Shown here: positions 16,975 through 27,355 of the stretch, in pieces
Position numbering within the stretch: position 1 is the stretch's first letter
How the letters are laid out: each line of letters opens with the position of its first letter
DNA from: Sphingomonas taxi
GTDB taxonomy: Bacteria > Pseudomonadota > Alphaproteobacteria > Sphingomonadales > Sphingomonadaceae
Reading direction: 5' to 3'
Length of the DNA stretch: 64,000 nucleotides
NCBI RefSeq assembly: GCF_000764535.1
Contig: NZ_CP009571.1
Span: 3,658,001 to 3,722,000, forward strand
Program-made: the position numbers and the translations under genes
The notes under the pieces: generated by a model
Seen by the model: only the letters and a program-made list of their open reading frames with translations
Database searches by the model: none
What the model was told of the DNA's origin: nothing

Positions 16975-17781
16975 TCAGCGCCGCGCCGTCGCCAGATGGT
17001 GCAGCACGATCCCCGACGTCGTCGCGACGTTCAGCGAATCGAACCCTGCCGTCATCGCGATACGCAGGCTGCGCGCGCGAGAGAGGATGTCCGGCGACAG
17101 GCCCGGCCCCTCGGCGCCGAGCAGCATGGCGTTGCGCGGACCCGGCCGCCAGTCGGCGAGTTCCGTCGCTCCGGCGGGACTGAGCGCGACCGGGGCGAAG
17201 CCGTGGCGGTCGAGCAGCGCGAGCGCGTCCTCGTCGCGCGCCAGCCGGGCGGTGGGGACCAGCAGCGTCGCGCCGACCGACACCCGGATCGCCTTGCGGT
17301 ACAGCGGGTCGCAGCACTCCGCGTCGAGCAGCACCGCCGCCGCCCCGAAAGCGGCGGCGTTGCGGAAGATGCCGCCGATATTGTCGTGGTTGGCGATGCC
17401 GGACAGCAGCAGGACGTCGCCGTCGCCGCGCTGGCGGGCGAGCAGCGCGTCGGCGTCGGGCACGTCGGTGCGCCGGCCGATCGCCAGGATGCCGCGGTGC
17501 ATCGCGAAGCCGGCGATGGCGTCGAGCATCGGCTGCGCGGCGACGAACACCGGCACGTCGTCGCCAAGCTGTGCGACGAGCGGCCGCAGCGCGTCGAGCC
17601 GCTTCGCCGCGATCAGCAGGGAGAGCGGGCGGTGCAGCGCACTCCCGACCAGTTTCTCGACGACCACCTTGCCTTCCGCCACGAACAGCCCGGCCCGCCC
17701 GACGAGGTCGCGCTCGCGGATGTCGCGATAGGGTTCGATCCTGGGATCGTCGGGGTCGTGGATTTCGATGAGCATCGGCAT
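16975..17781 (-). CDS. TrmH/SpoU-family RNA 2'-O-methyltransferase
   Basis: 268 residues with the three SPOUT knot motifs in order: NIGGIFRNAAAFGA (motif 1, with the catalytic Arg), MLLGAEGPGLS (motif 2) and SLNVATTSGIVLHHL (motif 3). The N-terminal part (LVGRAGLFVAEGKVVVEKLV) resembles the substrate-binding domain of rRNA methyltransferases. It methylates ribose 2'-OH in tRNA or rRNA; the exact site cannot be told. ATG at 17781, with an alternative at 17775. Confidence 0.9.
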   Translation of the reverse strand: MPMLIEIHDPDDPRIEPYRDIRERDLVGRAGLFVAEGKVVVEKLVGSALHRPLSLLIAAKRLDALRPLVAQLGDDVPVFVAAQPMLDAIAGFAMHRGILAIGRRTDVPDADALLARQRGDGDVLLLSGIANHDNIGGIFRNAAAFGAAAVLLDAECCDPLYRKAIRVSVGATLLVPTARLARDEDALALLDRHGFAPVALSPAGATELADWRPGPRNAMLLGAEGPGLSPDILSRARSLRIAMTAGFDSLNVATTSGIVLHHLATARR

Positions 17782-17859
17782 GGACGGTTACCCGGCTACG
17801 AACGGGGCGGCTAGAGCATGTGGGCATCGGTGTTGGCCTCTTGCTCCGCAACTCACCCC

Positions 17860-17994
17860 GTCATCCCGGACTAGTTCCGGGGTCCACTCCGCGGCGAGGA
17901 GAAAGGCTTGAGACGGCACCGTTCTCCTGCGGCCCGGTGGACCCCGGAACAAGTCCGGGGTGACGGGTATGGTGAGGTCATCGATCGAACCTCG
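17860..17994. repeat. composite palindromic element, copy 1
   Basis: Starts GTCATCCCGGACTAGTTCCG, ends its palindrome with GGAACAAGTCCGGGGTGAC, and continues with a GGTGAGGTCATCGATCGAAC tail. The middle contains GCGGCGAGGAGAAAGGCTTG. The reverse complement of nearly the whole unit recurs at 56716-56856, including a perfect 32-base block. It occupies most of the 326-base gap 17782-18107, which has no gene. Confidence 0.85.
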
Positions 17995-18107
17995 CGGCGA
18001 GAAAACGCAAAATACGTGCCCCCGGCAACGCGTTTCGCCGCCGCCCCATTGATCGGCGATGACGGCGGATGCATCACGCGCGCCATACCCTGTTGATCGG
18101 ACCATCC

Positions 18108-20345
18108 ATGCGCCTGTTTGCCGCCACTGCCACGATGATGTTGCTGTCGACGACGGCCTTCGCCCAGACCAATGCACCCGCCGCCGCATCCGCCGCTCTG
18201 CCCGCGACCAACCCGTTCGCGCAGGCGAGCACGCGGCCGTTCGAGGCGCCGCCGTTCGACCGGATCAAGAGTACCGACTATGCGCCGGCCCTGCTCGCCG
18301 GCATGGCCGCGCAGCGGGCGGAGATCAACGCGATCACCCGCGCCCGCAGCGCCCCCACGTTCGAGAACACGATCGCCGCGATGGAGCGGTCGGGTCGCCT
18401 GCTCGAGCGCGCGAGCCTCGCTTTCTCGGGCGTGGTCGGCGCCAATACCGACGACACGCTCCAGAAGACCCAGGCCGACCTCGCGCCCGCCTTCGCCGCG
18501 CATCAGGACGCGATCAACCTCGACCCGGCATTGTTCGCGCGCGTCAAGACGATCTACGACCAGCGCCAGTCGCTCCGCCTCGACGCGGAGCAGCTGCAGG
18601 TCCTCACGCTCACCTATCAGAACATGGTCCGCGCCGGTGCGCAGCTGTCGCCGGCCGACAAGCTGACGCTCAGCCGCTACAACAGCCAGCTCTCGACGCT
18701 GGAGACCGCGTTCCAGCAGAAGCTGCTCGCCGCCGCCAAGGCGGGCGCCTTGGTGGTCGACGACAAGGCGAAGCTCGCCGGCCTGTCCGACGGCGAGATC
18801 GCCGCCGCGGCCGACGCCGCCAAGGCGCGCGGGCTGGCGGGCAAATACGTGCTGACGCTCCAGAACACGACGCAGCAGCCCGAACTCGCCACGCTGACGG
18901 ATCGCGCGACGCGCGAGGCGCTGTTCAACGCGAGCTGGACCCGGGCGGCGAAGGGCGACGCCAACGACACGCGCGACACGATCGCGCAGATCGCGCTGCT
19001 GCGCGCGCAGAAGGCAAAGCTGCTCGGCTTCCCGACCTGGGCCGATTACGTGCTGCAGGACCAGATGGCGAAGACGCCGAAGACCGCGCTCGGCTTCATG
19101 CAGCAGCTCGGTACGCCGGTGGCCGCCGAGCAGCGCCGCGAGGCGGCCGAATTGCAGGCGCAGATCAAGGCGACCGGCGGCAACTTCGCGCTCAAGCCGT
19201 GGGACTGGGACTTCTATTCCGAACAGGTCCGCAAGGCAAAATACGATCTCAACCAGGACCAGCTGAAGCCCTATTTCGAGATCAACAAGGTGCTGACCGA
19301 CGGCGTCTTCTACGCCGCCAACCAGCTGTACGGCCTGACCTTCAAGCGCCGCACCGACATTCCGGTCTATCAGCCCGACGTCATGGTCTACGAAGTCGAC
19401 GAGGCCGACGGCACGCCGGTCGGCCTGATGTATTTCGATTATTGGAAGCGCGACAACAAGAACGGCGGCGCGTGGATGTCGAACTTCGTCAACCAGTCGA
19501 AGCTGCTGGGGACGAAGCCGGTCATCTACAACGTCGGCAATTTCACCAAGCCCTCGGCGGGGCAGCCGGCGCTGATCAGCTTCGACGACGTGACGACGAT
19601 GTTCCACGAATTCGGCCATGCGCTGCACGGCCTGTTCGCCAACCAGACCTATCCCAGCGTCTCGGGCACCAACACCGCGCGCGACTTCGTCGAATTCCCG
19701 TCGCAGTTCAATGAACATTGGGCGCTCGATCCCAAGGTGCTGCCGCATTATGCGGTCGATTACCGCAGCGGACAGGTCATTCCGCAGGCGCTGGTCGACA
19801 AGATCAAGCGCGCCGGCACGTTCAACTCGGGCTATTCGTTCGGCGAGGCGCTCGCCGCGGCGGAGATGGACATGAGCTGGCATTCGCTGACCGCGGCACA
19901 GGGCAAGCAGAACCCCGATGCGTTCGAGACGCAGGCGCTCGCCGCCACCGGTCTCGACGTCGCCGACGTGCCGCCGCGCTATCGCTCGAGCTATTTCCTC
20001 CACATCTGGGGCAACGGCTATTCGGCGGGCTATTACGCCTATAGCTGGACCAAGATGCTGAGCGCGAACGCGTTCAACTGGTTCGAGCAGCACGGCGGGA
20101 TGACGCGCGCCAACGGCCAGCGCTTCCGCGACCTGATCCTGTCGAAGGGCCATACCGAGGATTACGCGCCGATGTTCCGCACCTTCAACGGTGCCGACCC
20201 GCAGGTCGGGCCGCTGCTGAACGATCTCGGCCTCAACGCCGACGGTTCGCGCATCGCGGTGGACACGGCGACGCCGCCGGTCAGCGACGGCACGGTGCCG
20301 GCCGCCCCGTCCGCCAAGCCCGCGACGGGCAAGACGGGGGGCTGA
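18108..20345 (+). CDS. secreted M3 family peptidyl-dipeptidase (Dcp-like)
   Basis: 745 residues; start taken at the ATG at 18108 because MRLFAATATMMLLSTTAFAQ is a good Sec signal (an upstream ATG at 18069 adds 13 residues). The thermolysin-like zinc site TMFHEFGHALHGLF (HEFGH) is near residue 500, and the helical M3 body surrounds it (e.g. DFVEFPSQFNEHW with the third zinc ligand, IWGNGYSAGYYAY). It should cleave dipeptides from the C-terminus of oligopeptides in the periplasm. Monocistronic; converges on the GH3 gene with 36 bases between. Confidence 0.94.
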   Translation: MRLFAATATMMLLSTTAFAQTNAPAAASAALPATNPFAQASTRPFEAPPFDRIKSTDYAPALLAGMAAQRAEINAITRARSAPTFENTIAAMERSGRLLERASLAFSGVVGANTDDTLQKTQADLAPAFAAHQDAINLDPALFARVKTIYDQRQSLRLDAEQLQVLTLTYQNMVRAGAQLSPADKLTLSRYNSQLSTLETAFQQKLLAAAKAGALVVDDKAKLAGLSDGEIAAAADAAKARGLAGKYVLTLQNTTQQPELATLTDRATREALFNASWTRAAKGDANDTRDTIAQIALLRAQKAKLLGFPTWADYVLQDQMAKTPKTALGFMQQLGTPVAAEQRREAAELQAQIKATGGNFALKPWDWDFYSEQVRKAKYDLNQDQLKPYFEINKVLTDGVFYAANQLYGLTFKRRTDIPVYQPDVMVYEVDEADGTPVGLMYFDYWKRDNKNGGAWMSNFVNQSKLLGTKPVIYNVGNFTKPSAGQPALISFDDVTTMFHEFGHALHGLFANQTYPSVSGTNTARDFVEFPSQFNEHWALDPKVLPHYAVDYRSGQVIPQALVDKIKRAGTFNSGYSFGEALAAAEMDMSWHSLTAAQGKQNPDAFETQALAATGLDVADVPPRYRSSYFLHIWGNGYSAGYYAYSWTKMLSANAFNWFEQHGGMTRANGQRFRDLILSKGHTEDYAPMFRTFNGADPQVGPLLNDLGLNADGSRIAVDTATPPVSDGTVPAAPSAKPATGKTGG

Positions 20346-20381
20346 GCCCGGCGCCACGACCATCGCGGGGAGGGGCGCTGC

Positions 20382-22613
20382 CTATCGCGCGCTGGTCGCC
20401 GGTCCCACCGGCAGCCAGCGTTCGGGCAGGGTCACCGTGACCCGCTGCTTGATATCGGCTGCCGAGGTCGCGAGCATCACCGTGTAGCGGCCGGGCGCGA
20501 CATGCCATTGGTGTCGCGTCTCGTCCCAGGTGGCGAGCAGCCGCGGGTCGACCGTCACGGTGCGCTGCTCCGACCGTCCGGGACGCAACGCCGCCTTGGC
20601 ATAGCCCGCCAGTCGCTTGGGCGCTTCCCAAGTGCCGTCGGGCGACGCGACATAGACCTGCCCCAGCGCCTGACCGGGGATCGTGCCGGTGTTGCGCAGC
20701 GTGAAGCCGACCTGAAGGTCACCCGCGACGGTGCGCGCGGTGAGCCCGCCGTGGTCGAAGCGCCCGTAACTGAGCCCGAAGCCGAACGGGAACAGCGGAC
20801 GCGCGCCGGTCCGGTCGATCCATTTATAGCCGACCGCCGCTCCCTCGGCGTAGCGGACGCCGAAGATCTGTTTGTCGGGCAGGCCCTTGCCGGCGATCGT
20901 CGGCCGCGGATACTGGTCCGGCGTCGCCGGGAAGGTGATCGGCAGATGGCCCGACGGGTTGACCGCGCCCGACAGGATGCGAGCGATCGCGGGGCCGCCG
21001 CGGCTGCCGGGATACCAGCTTTCGACGACGCCGCGCACGTCGGCGATCCACGGCATGGCGACCGCGCCGCCGGTTTCCAGCACGACGATCGTGTTGCGAT
21101 TGGCCTTGGCGACCGCGCCGATCAGCCCATCCTGATCGTCGGGCAGCGACAGCGGGAAATCGAGCGATTCGGCGGTCCATTGCGTCGCGAACACGATCAC
21201 TACGTCGGCGTTCCTGGCCTTTGCGGCGCTGGCGGCCGGGTCGGTGCCCGGGTCGTAATCGACCGTCGCGTCGGGGCGTTCGGCCTTGATCGCCGCGAGC
21301 GGCGACGATTTGTCGTAGACGATCGGCCCCGGCCACGATTTGGGGCCGAGCCCGCGCACCGCATTGCCGCCGGGGGCATAGACCTGCGCCGACCCGCCGC
21401 CCGACAGCACCCCGACGTCGGCATGGCCGCCGACGACGAGGATGCGCTTCGCCGCGCGCGTCAACGGCAAGATGCCGCCCTCGTTCTTGAGCAGGACGAT
21501 GCCATTCTCCGCCGCGGTCTGCGCGACGACCGCATGCGCGGCGAAATCGATCGGGCCGGGCGTCACGGGATCGTCGACCGCGCCGCTGACGATCAGCGCA
21601 CGCGCGATCCGGCGGACCTTGTCGTCGAACGCCGCGATCGGCACCTTGCCGCTCGCGATCGCCGCCTTCAGCTTGTCGCGCCAGACGTAATTGTCCTTGT
21701 TGGACACGCCGGTTTCCTGATCGAGCCCGCCCAGCGCATTCTCGACCGTGTCGTGCTGCGCGCCCCAGTCGGACATCACATAGCCCTTATACCCCCAATC
21801 GCCCTTCAGCACGCGGTTGAGCAGCCAGTCGTTCTGGCAGGCGTGCTTGCCGTTGACGAGATTGTACGAGCACATCACCGAGCCGGGATCGCCGCGCTCG
21901 ATCGCGATCTGGAAGGCGAGCAGGTCCGAGGTGCGGGCGGCGCCTTCGTCGATCGCGACGTCGACGGTGCTGCGTCCGGTCTCCTGGTCGTTGAGCGCGA
22001 AATGCTTGACCGTCGTGACGATCCGGTTCGACTGGATACCCTTCATGAACGCGCCGACCATCGTCCCCGCCAGCCACGGGTCCTCGCCGCCATATTCGAA
22101 ATTGCGGCCGTTGCCGGGCTCGCGGGCGAGGTTGACGCCGCCGGCGAGCTGCACGTTGAAGCCGGACGCGCGCGCTTCGGCGCCGACCATCCTGCCGCCC
22201 GCCATCGCCACCGCCGGGTCCCACGTCGCCGCGCTGAGGATGCCCGACGGCAAAGCGGTGCGCTCCAGGGCCGGGGGCGCTTCGCCCTGCGTCGCGACGC
22301 CGCTGCCCGCATCTGCCTGCCATTGCGGCGTGAACCCCAGCCGGGGGACGCCCGGCACGAAGCCCGCCGATTGCGGTCGCGCCTGCGGATCGCGGAAGCT
22401 GTTCCAATCCTGCTGGGTGCCGAAGAAGCCCGTCACGACCGCGAGTTTCTCGTCCTCGGTCATCGCCTGGACCAGCAGCTCGGCGCGTCGGTCCGCGGAC
22501 AGCGTCTTGTCCTGCCATGCGCTGGCCGCGACCGGCGCCGCAGCGGTGACGGGGCCGGAGGGGCCGGCGAGGGCGCCGACCAGCATTGTCGTGGCGAGTA
22601 GCAAAGCGCGCAT
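20382..22613 (-). CDS. secreted GH3 beta-glucosidase/exo-glycosidase
   Basis: 743 residues with a Sec signal (MRALLLATTMLVGALAG). Domain order is the usual one: TIM barrel with the nucleophile motif VMSDWGAQHDT (Asp) and KHFALNDQETGR, then the alpha/beta sandwich (NGIVLLKNEGGILPL, VIVFATQWTAES) and a C-terminal fibronectin III-like domain (FPFGFGLSYGRF onward). It removes beta-linked glucosyl or xylosyl residues from oligosaccharides. ATG at 22613. It lies about 30 kb from the GH29/GH42 pair, so a shared substrate is only a guess. Confidence 0.94.
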   Translation of the reverse strand: MRALLLATTMLVGALAGPSGPVTAAAPVAASAWQDKTLSADRRAELLVQAMTEDEKLAVVTGFFGTQQDWNSFRDPQARPQSAGFVPGVPRLGFTPQWQADAGSGVATQGEAPPALERTALPSGILSAATWDPAVAMAGGRMVGAEARASGFNVQLAGGVNLAREPGNGRNFEYGGEDPWLAGTMVGAFMKGIQSNRIVTTVKHFALNDQETGRSTVDVAIDEGAARTSDLLAFQIAIERGDPGSVMCSYNLVNGKHACQNDWLLNRVLKGDWGYKGYVMSDWGAQHDTVENALGGLDQETGVSNKDNYVWRDKLKAAIASGKVPIAAFDDKVRRIARALIVSGAVDDPVTPGPIDFAAHAVVAQTAAENGIVLLKNEGGILPLTRAAKRILVVGGHADVGVLSGGGSAQVYAPGGNAVRGLGPKSWPGPIVYDKSSPLAAIKAERPDATVDYDPGTDPAASAAKARNADVVIVFATQWTAESLDFPLSLPDDQDGLIGAVAKANRNTIVVLETGGAVAMPWIADVRGVVESWYPGSRGGPAIARILSGAVNPSGHLPITFPATPDQYPRPTIAGKGLPDKQIFGVRYAEGAAVGYKWIDRTGARPLFPFGFGLSYGRFDHGGLTARTVAGDLQVGFTLRNTGTIPGQALGQVYVASPDGTWEAPKRLAGYAKAALRPGRSEQRTVTVDPRLLATWDETRHQWHVAPGRYTVMLATSAADIKQRVTVTLPERWLPVGPATSAR

Positions 22614-22860
22614 GGTCGAAGCCTCCGAGTCGATACCGCGTCCGACGCGAACGGTCCGACCGCCACGGGTATTCCGGACTATCGGCCACCGCGTCAAACC
22701 CCTTGCAGTCGTAGGCGCAGCGCCGGGCGGAAGGCCGTCGTCGGCGAAAAATCGAGGGTAGCCAAATGTTTGTATGCCGATCGCGACCCCGATAAGCTGC
22801 CGTTGCCGCCGCCGTGACGACGGCAGCGGATCGGTGCGGACTGCATAAGGGAGCAAGACA

Positions 22861-23688
22861 ATGCCGACGATCATCACCACGGACGGGACGGAGATCTTCT
22901 ACAAGGACTGGGGGCCGCGCGACGCGCAGGTCGTCATGTTCCATCATGGCTGGCCGCTGAGTTCGGACGATTGGGACGGGCAGATGATGGCCTTCGTCGC
23001 CAAGGGCTATCGCGTCGTCGCCCACGACCGCCGCGGCCATGGCCGATCGAGCCAAGCGGCGACCGGCCACGACATGGATGGCTATGTCGCCGACGTCGTC
23101 GCGCTCACCGACGCGCTCGACCTGCGCGGCGCCGTTCACATCGGCCATTCGACCGGTGGCGGCGAAGTGGCGCGCTACGTCGCCCGCGCCAAGCCGGGGC
23201 GGGTCGCCAAGGCGGTGCTGATCAGCGCGGTTGCGCCGATCATGATCCAGAGCGATGCCAATCCCGACGGCGTGCCGCTGTCGGTGTTCGACGAGATCCG
23301 CGAACAGACCGCGACCAATCGCGCGCAATATTTCTACGACTTCACGCTGCCGTTCTTCGGCTACAATCGCGACGGCGCGGAGGTGAAGGAAGGCGTGCGG
23401 CGCAATTGGTGGCGGCAGGGCATGACCGGCAGCGTGCTTGCCCATACGCTCGGCATCAAGGCCTTCTCGGAAACCGACTTCACCGAAGATCTCAAGGCGA
23501 TCACGGTGCCGACGCTGGTGCTGCACGGCGAGGACGACCAGATCGTGCCGTTCGCCATCACCGGCAGGAAATCGGCGGAGATCGTGCCGGGCGCCAGGCT
23601 CATCTCCTATCCCGGCTATCCGCACGGCATGCCGACGACGCACGCCGACCGGATCAACGCCGATCTGCTCGCCTTCGTCGAGGGCTGA
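22861..23688 (+). CDS. alpha/beta-hydrolase, cofactor-free haloperoxidase/arylesterase type
   Basis: 275 residues, close to the size of non-haem chloroperoxidases. Motifs: VVMFHHGWPLSSDDWD (oxyanion HGWP), HDRRGHGRSS, the nucleophile elbow IGHSTGGGEVARY, acid HGEDDQIVP and the C-terminal YPHGMPTTH histidine. Family members are esterases with promiscuous perhydrolase activity. No signal peptide, so cytoplasmic. ATG at 22861; it is divergent from the GH3 gene across 247 bases in which I see no other feature. Confidence 0.92.
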   Translation: MPTIITTDGTEIFYKDWGPRDAQVVMFHHGWPLSSDDWDGQMMAFVAKGYRVVAHDRRGHGRSSQAATGHDMDGYVADVVALTDALDLRGAVHIGHSTGGGEVARYVARAKPGRVAKAVLISAVAPIMIQSDANPDGVPLSVFDEIREQTATNRAQYFYDFTLPFFGYNRDGAEVKEGVRRNWWRQGMTGSVLAHTLGIKAFSETDFTEDLKAITVPTLVLHGEDDQIVPFAITGRKSAEIVPGARLISYPGYPHGMPTTHADRINADLLAFVEG

Positions 23689-23834
23689 GCCGCCACGGGC
23701 GGCGGCGGGTCCGGTGTCGCGACGCCGGACCTGCCGCATGCGAAGCCGATGCACCAGATTAGGACTTCGTTAACCCTAGACTGTTCCGACCTTCTCCGCA
23801 GGGATCGTCTATCGATCCGGCCAGGAGGCGGATC

Positions 23835-24224
23835 ATGGCGCAGATTACGGCGGCGACCCTGTGGATGATATTGACCGGCGGCTTCGCGGCGTCGGTTCCG
23901 ATCGCGCTGCTGCGGCGCGATGGCTCCGCGGCGCTCGCCATGGCGGTGGGCGGATTGCTCGCCGGCCACCTATCGCATCTTCCGGCGCCGATGCTGGCCT
24001 GGGCATCGATCGCGGTGGCGGTCGGGCTGGCGGCGGCGCTCGCCGGCTGCATCCTCAACGCCGCCTTCGGCGGTCGCTCCGCCTACGCGCTGGGGCTGGT
24101 GCTGACCGCGACGACGCTGGGCGCGATCGCCTCGGCACCCGCCACCGCGTCGCACGATCGCGTCAGCGGGCCGGCGGCGGGCATCGCCCTGAGCGCCGCG
24201 CTGACGACGCTGGCCATCGGGTGA
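23835..24224 (+). CDS. small integral membrane protein, unknown
   Basis: 129 residues with about four hydrophobic segments (TLWMILTGGFAASVPIALL, ALAMAVGGLLAGHL, APMLAWASIAVAVGLAAALA, ALGLVLTATTLGAIAS). No domain recognised. A strong AGGAGG ribosome site precedes the ATG at 23835 and a rho-independent terminator follows at 24326, so it is probably a real single-gene unit. Confidence 0.65.
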   Translation: MAQITAATLWMILTGGFAASVPIALLRRDGSAALAMAVGGLLAGHLSHLPAPMLAWASIAVAVGLAAALAGCILNAAFGGRSAYALGLVLTATTLGAIASAPATASHDRVSGPAAGIALSAALTTLAIG

Positions 24225-24325
24225 CGGCACGCCTTTAGTCGTAAAACGCACTTTTATATTTGACGTTGCGCTTTCGGATCGTCATGAAAATCAAGCCGTT
24301 AGGCATCCTCCCCAACAGGATTACT

Positions 24326-24350
24326 GGGGCCGCTCCGGCGGCCCCCTTTT
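24326..24350 (+). terminator. rho-independent terminator
   Basis: Stem GGGGCCGC (24326-24333), loop TCCG, stem GCGGCCCC (24338-24345), then CTTTT. Placed about 100 bases after the membrane-protein stop and before the convergent mreB-like gene, it would stop rightward transcription. Confidence 0.75.
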
Positions 24351-24382
24351 ATGTCCGGCCCCCTTTTAGGTCCGGCGGCGCG

Positions 24383-25432
<1,050 letters not shown>

Positions 25433-25690
25433 CTACCTTGTTGGGAGTGGCACCGGCCGTCGGCCGATGCGAAGGCCCCGCGCATTGGCGCTTTGCCGGG
25501 CAGCGTCAACCGGCGTGCGTCCACCGGCCTGTCCCGGCGGACGGACGGTTTGCGGGGCGGATGGCGGGGCGGCGGGCTTGCTTGCGGCCGGCGGGGGCCG
25601 GGCCTACATCGGCGACGGCGTGGCTATCCCCTTGATCTCTCTTGCGATGCTGCCGGCGTACGGCCTCGGGGCCGGCGCAGGCCGGTCGTG

Positions 25691-26281
25691 ATGCGCGACC
25701 TGTTCGACCGGCCGCTGCTGCCCGGGCTGCGCAGCGAGGAGGGGTTCGTCACCGCCGACGACGAACGCGCGCTGATCGCGGCAATTGATGCGCTCGCGCT
25801 GACGCCGTTTCAATTCCAGGGCTGGACCGGCAAGCGGCTGACCCACAGTTTCGGGCTGCATTACGATTTCGAGCGCGGGTCGCTCGCACCGGCGGCGCCG
25901 ATGCCGGCATGGCTGGCGGCGATCCGTGCGCGGGCCGAGGCGTTCGCCGGGGTCGCCTCGGGGAGCTTCGTGCAGGCGCTGCTGATCCGCTACGATCCCG
26001 GCGCGGGGATCGGCTGGCATCGCGACCGTCCGCATTTCGATCACGTCGTCGGCATCTCGCTGGGCGCGGCGGCGGCGATGCGCTTCCGCCGCCGGACGGG
26101 CGAGCGGTTCGCGCGGGTCGCCGCACCGCTGCCGCCGCGCGGCATCTACCACCTCCACGGCGAGGCGCGCCACGACTGGGAGCATAGCATCGCCGCGATG
26201 ACCGAGACGCGCTGGTCGATCACGCTGCGCAGCCTGTCCGAGCGCGGACGCCGGATGCTCGCCGCCGGGGATGGCGCGTGA
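25691..26281 (+). CDS. alkB: AlkB-like 2-oxoglutarate/Fe(II) dioxygenase
   Basis: 196 residues of the AlkB demethylase fold: SFVQALLIRYDPGAGIGWHRDRPHF (described in part) carries the iron-binding HxD (His-Arg-Asp), GIYHLHGEARHDWEHSI carries the second His, and TRWSITLRS the 2-oxoglutarate Arg. It oxidatively removes methyl groups from 1-meA/3-meC-type lesions in DNA or RNA. ATG at 25691, GTG at 25688 also possible. The 303-base gap upstream holds only promoter space. Its stop overlaps the exonuclease start by 4 bases. Confidence 0.9.
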   Translation: MRDLFDRPLLPGLRSEEGFVTADDERALIAAIDALALTPFQFQGWTGKRLTHSFGLHYDFERGSLAPAAPMPAWLAAIRARAEAFAGVASGSFVQALLIRYDPGAGIGWHRDRPHFDHVVGISLGAAAAMRFRRRTGERFARVAAPLPPRGIYHLHGEARHDWEHSIAAMTETRWSITLRSLSERGRRMLAAGDGA

Positions 26282-27123
26282 CGACCCCCGATTTCGTCGT
26301 GATCGACGTCGAGACCGCCTGTTCGCGGGTGAGCAGCATCTGCCAGATCGGCATCGTCGGCTTCCGCGACGGCCGCGAGGTCTTCGCCTATGAGACCTTG
26401 CTCGATCCGTGCGACGATTTCCACGCGATGAACACGCGCATCCACGGCATCGCCGCGCATCACGTGATCGGCCAGCCGACCTTCGCGCACGTCCACGCCG
26501 ACATCGACCGCCATCTGACCGGCCGCGTCACCGTCGCCCATTCCTATTTCGACAAGGGCGCACTCGCCGCGGCGTGCCGCGTCCATGACCGGGCGATGAT
26601 CGAGACGGTCTGGCTGGACAGCGTGCGGGTCGCCAAACGCGCCTGGCCCGATCTGCCCAACCACAAGCTCGGCGGCCTCGCGCGCTATCTCGGCATCACC
26701 CACCGCCACCATGACGCGCTGAGCGACGCGCGCGCCGCCGGCTGGGTGATCGTCAAGGCGATCGACCATACCGGCCTGTCGCTCGCCGACTGGCTGGCCC
26801 CGCCGCGCAAGCCGCAGCCGCCGCCCCGCGCCGCGCCGGCGGGGCCGCTGAAGGGCGAGCGGATCGTCGTCGTCGGCGAGGCGCGCGACGGGGCAATCGC
26901 GCAGGCGCTCGCCGCGCAGGGCGGCACGATCATGTCGGCGGTCGGGCTGACGACGACGATGGTGGTCGTCGCCGATCATCTGCCCGATGCGCGCGCGCCG
27001 CGCGCGAGCGCCGAGATGGACAAGGCCGCGGCGGCCCGCCGGGCCGGCCGGGCGATCCGGATCGTGTCGGCGCGGACGCCGGGCCTGCTCGACGACGATG
27101 CCGGGGCCATTGTTGGCGGCTGA
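26278..27123 (+). CDS. DnaQ-like 3'-5' exonuclease with C-terminal BRCT domain
   Basis: 281 residues. The N-terminal DEDDh exonuclease shows FVVIDVETA (Exo I, D and E), TVAHSYFDKGAL (Exo II) and HHDALSDARAA (Exo III, His and Asp). After a Pro-rich linker (residues ~178-195) a BRCT-like domain follows (LKGERIVVVGEARDG...AQGGTIMSAV). Related proteins resemble the DNA polymerase III epsilon proofreading subunit but act apart from it in repair. GTG start at 26278 overlaps the alkB stop, so the two are made together. Confidence 0.9.
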   Translation: MTTPDFVVIDVETACSRVSSICQIGIVGFRDGREVFAYETLLDPCDDFHAMNTRIHGIAAHHVIGQPTFAHVHADIDRHLTGRVTVAHSYFDKGALAAACRVHDRAMIETVWLDSVRVAKRAWPDLPNHKLGGLARYLGITHRHHDALSDARAAGWVIVKAIDHTGLSLADWLAPPRKPQPPPRAAPAGPLKGERIVVVGEARDGAIAQALAAQGGTIMSAVGLTTTMVVVADHLPDARAPRASAEMDKAAAARRAGRAIRIVSARTPGLLDDDAGAIVGG

Positions 27124-27181
27124 GGGGTTGAGCCGTGAACGACGGGGCGCTTCCGCGCTCCCGAACCGCGAAGGACGTCTC

Positions 27182-27331
27182 ATGGTAAAATCGATCTCCG
27201 GCATCGTAAGCGCGATCAACACCGCCGTCGGCAAGGCCAAGCAGAATGCCGACGATCCGTCGCTGCACGAAGAGGGCGCCGAACAGGAAGCGCGCGGCAC
27301 CAAGCAGCAGGCCGACGCCAGGAAGAAGTAG
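27182..27331 (+). CDS. small CsbD-like stress protein
   Basis: 49 residues, MVKSISGIVSAINTAVGKAK followed by a charged, Ala/Glu/Lys-rich, helix-prone tail. The pattern resembles CsbD/YjbJ-type small stress proteins, but similarity is loose. An AAGGA ribosome site lies seven bases before the ATG. It follows the exonuclease by 58 bases and may be co-transcribed with it. Confidence 0.6.
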   Translation: MVKSISGIVSAINTAVGKAKQNADDPSLHEEGAEQEARGTKQQADARKK

Positions 27332-27355
27332 GCGTATGCGCGTTCGCCGGCGGGG

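Noticed and set aside
17871..20363. 830-residue minus-strand frame opposite the M3 peptidase
   Set aside because: Antisense to a gene with a clear HEFGH zinc site; its sequence is low-complexity Arg/Gly/Val and matches no family.
21787..23754. 655-residue minus-strand frame across the GH3 and hydrolase genes
   Set aside because: Crosses two real genes in other frames and has no consistent protein character.
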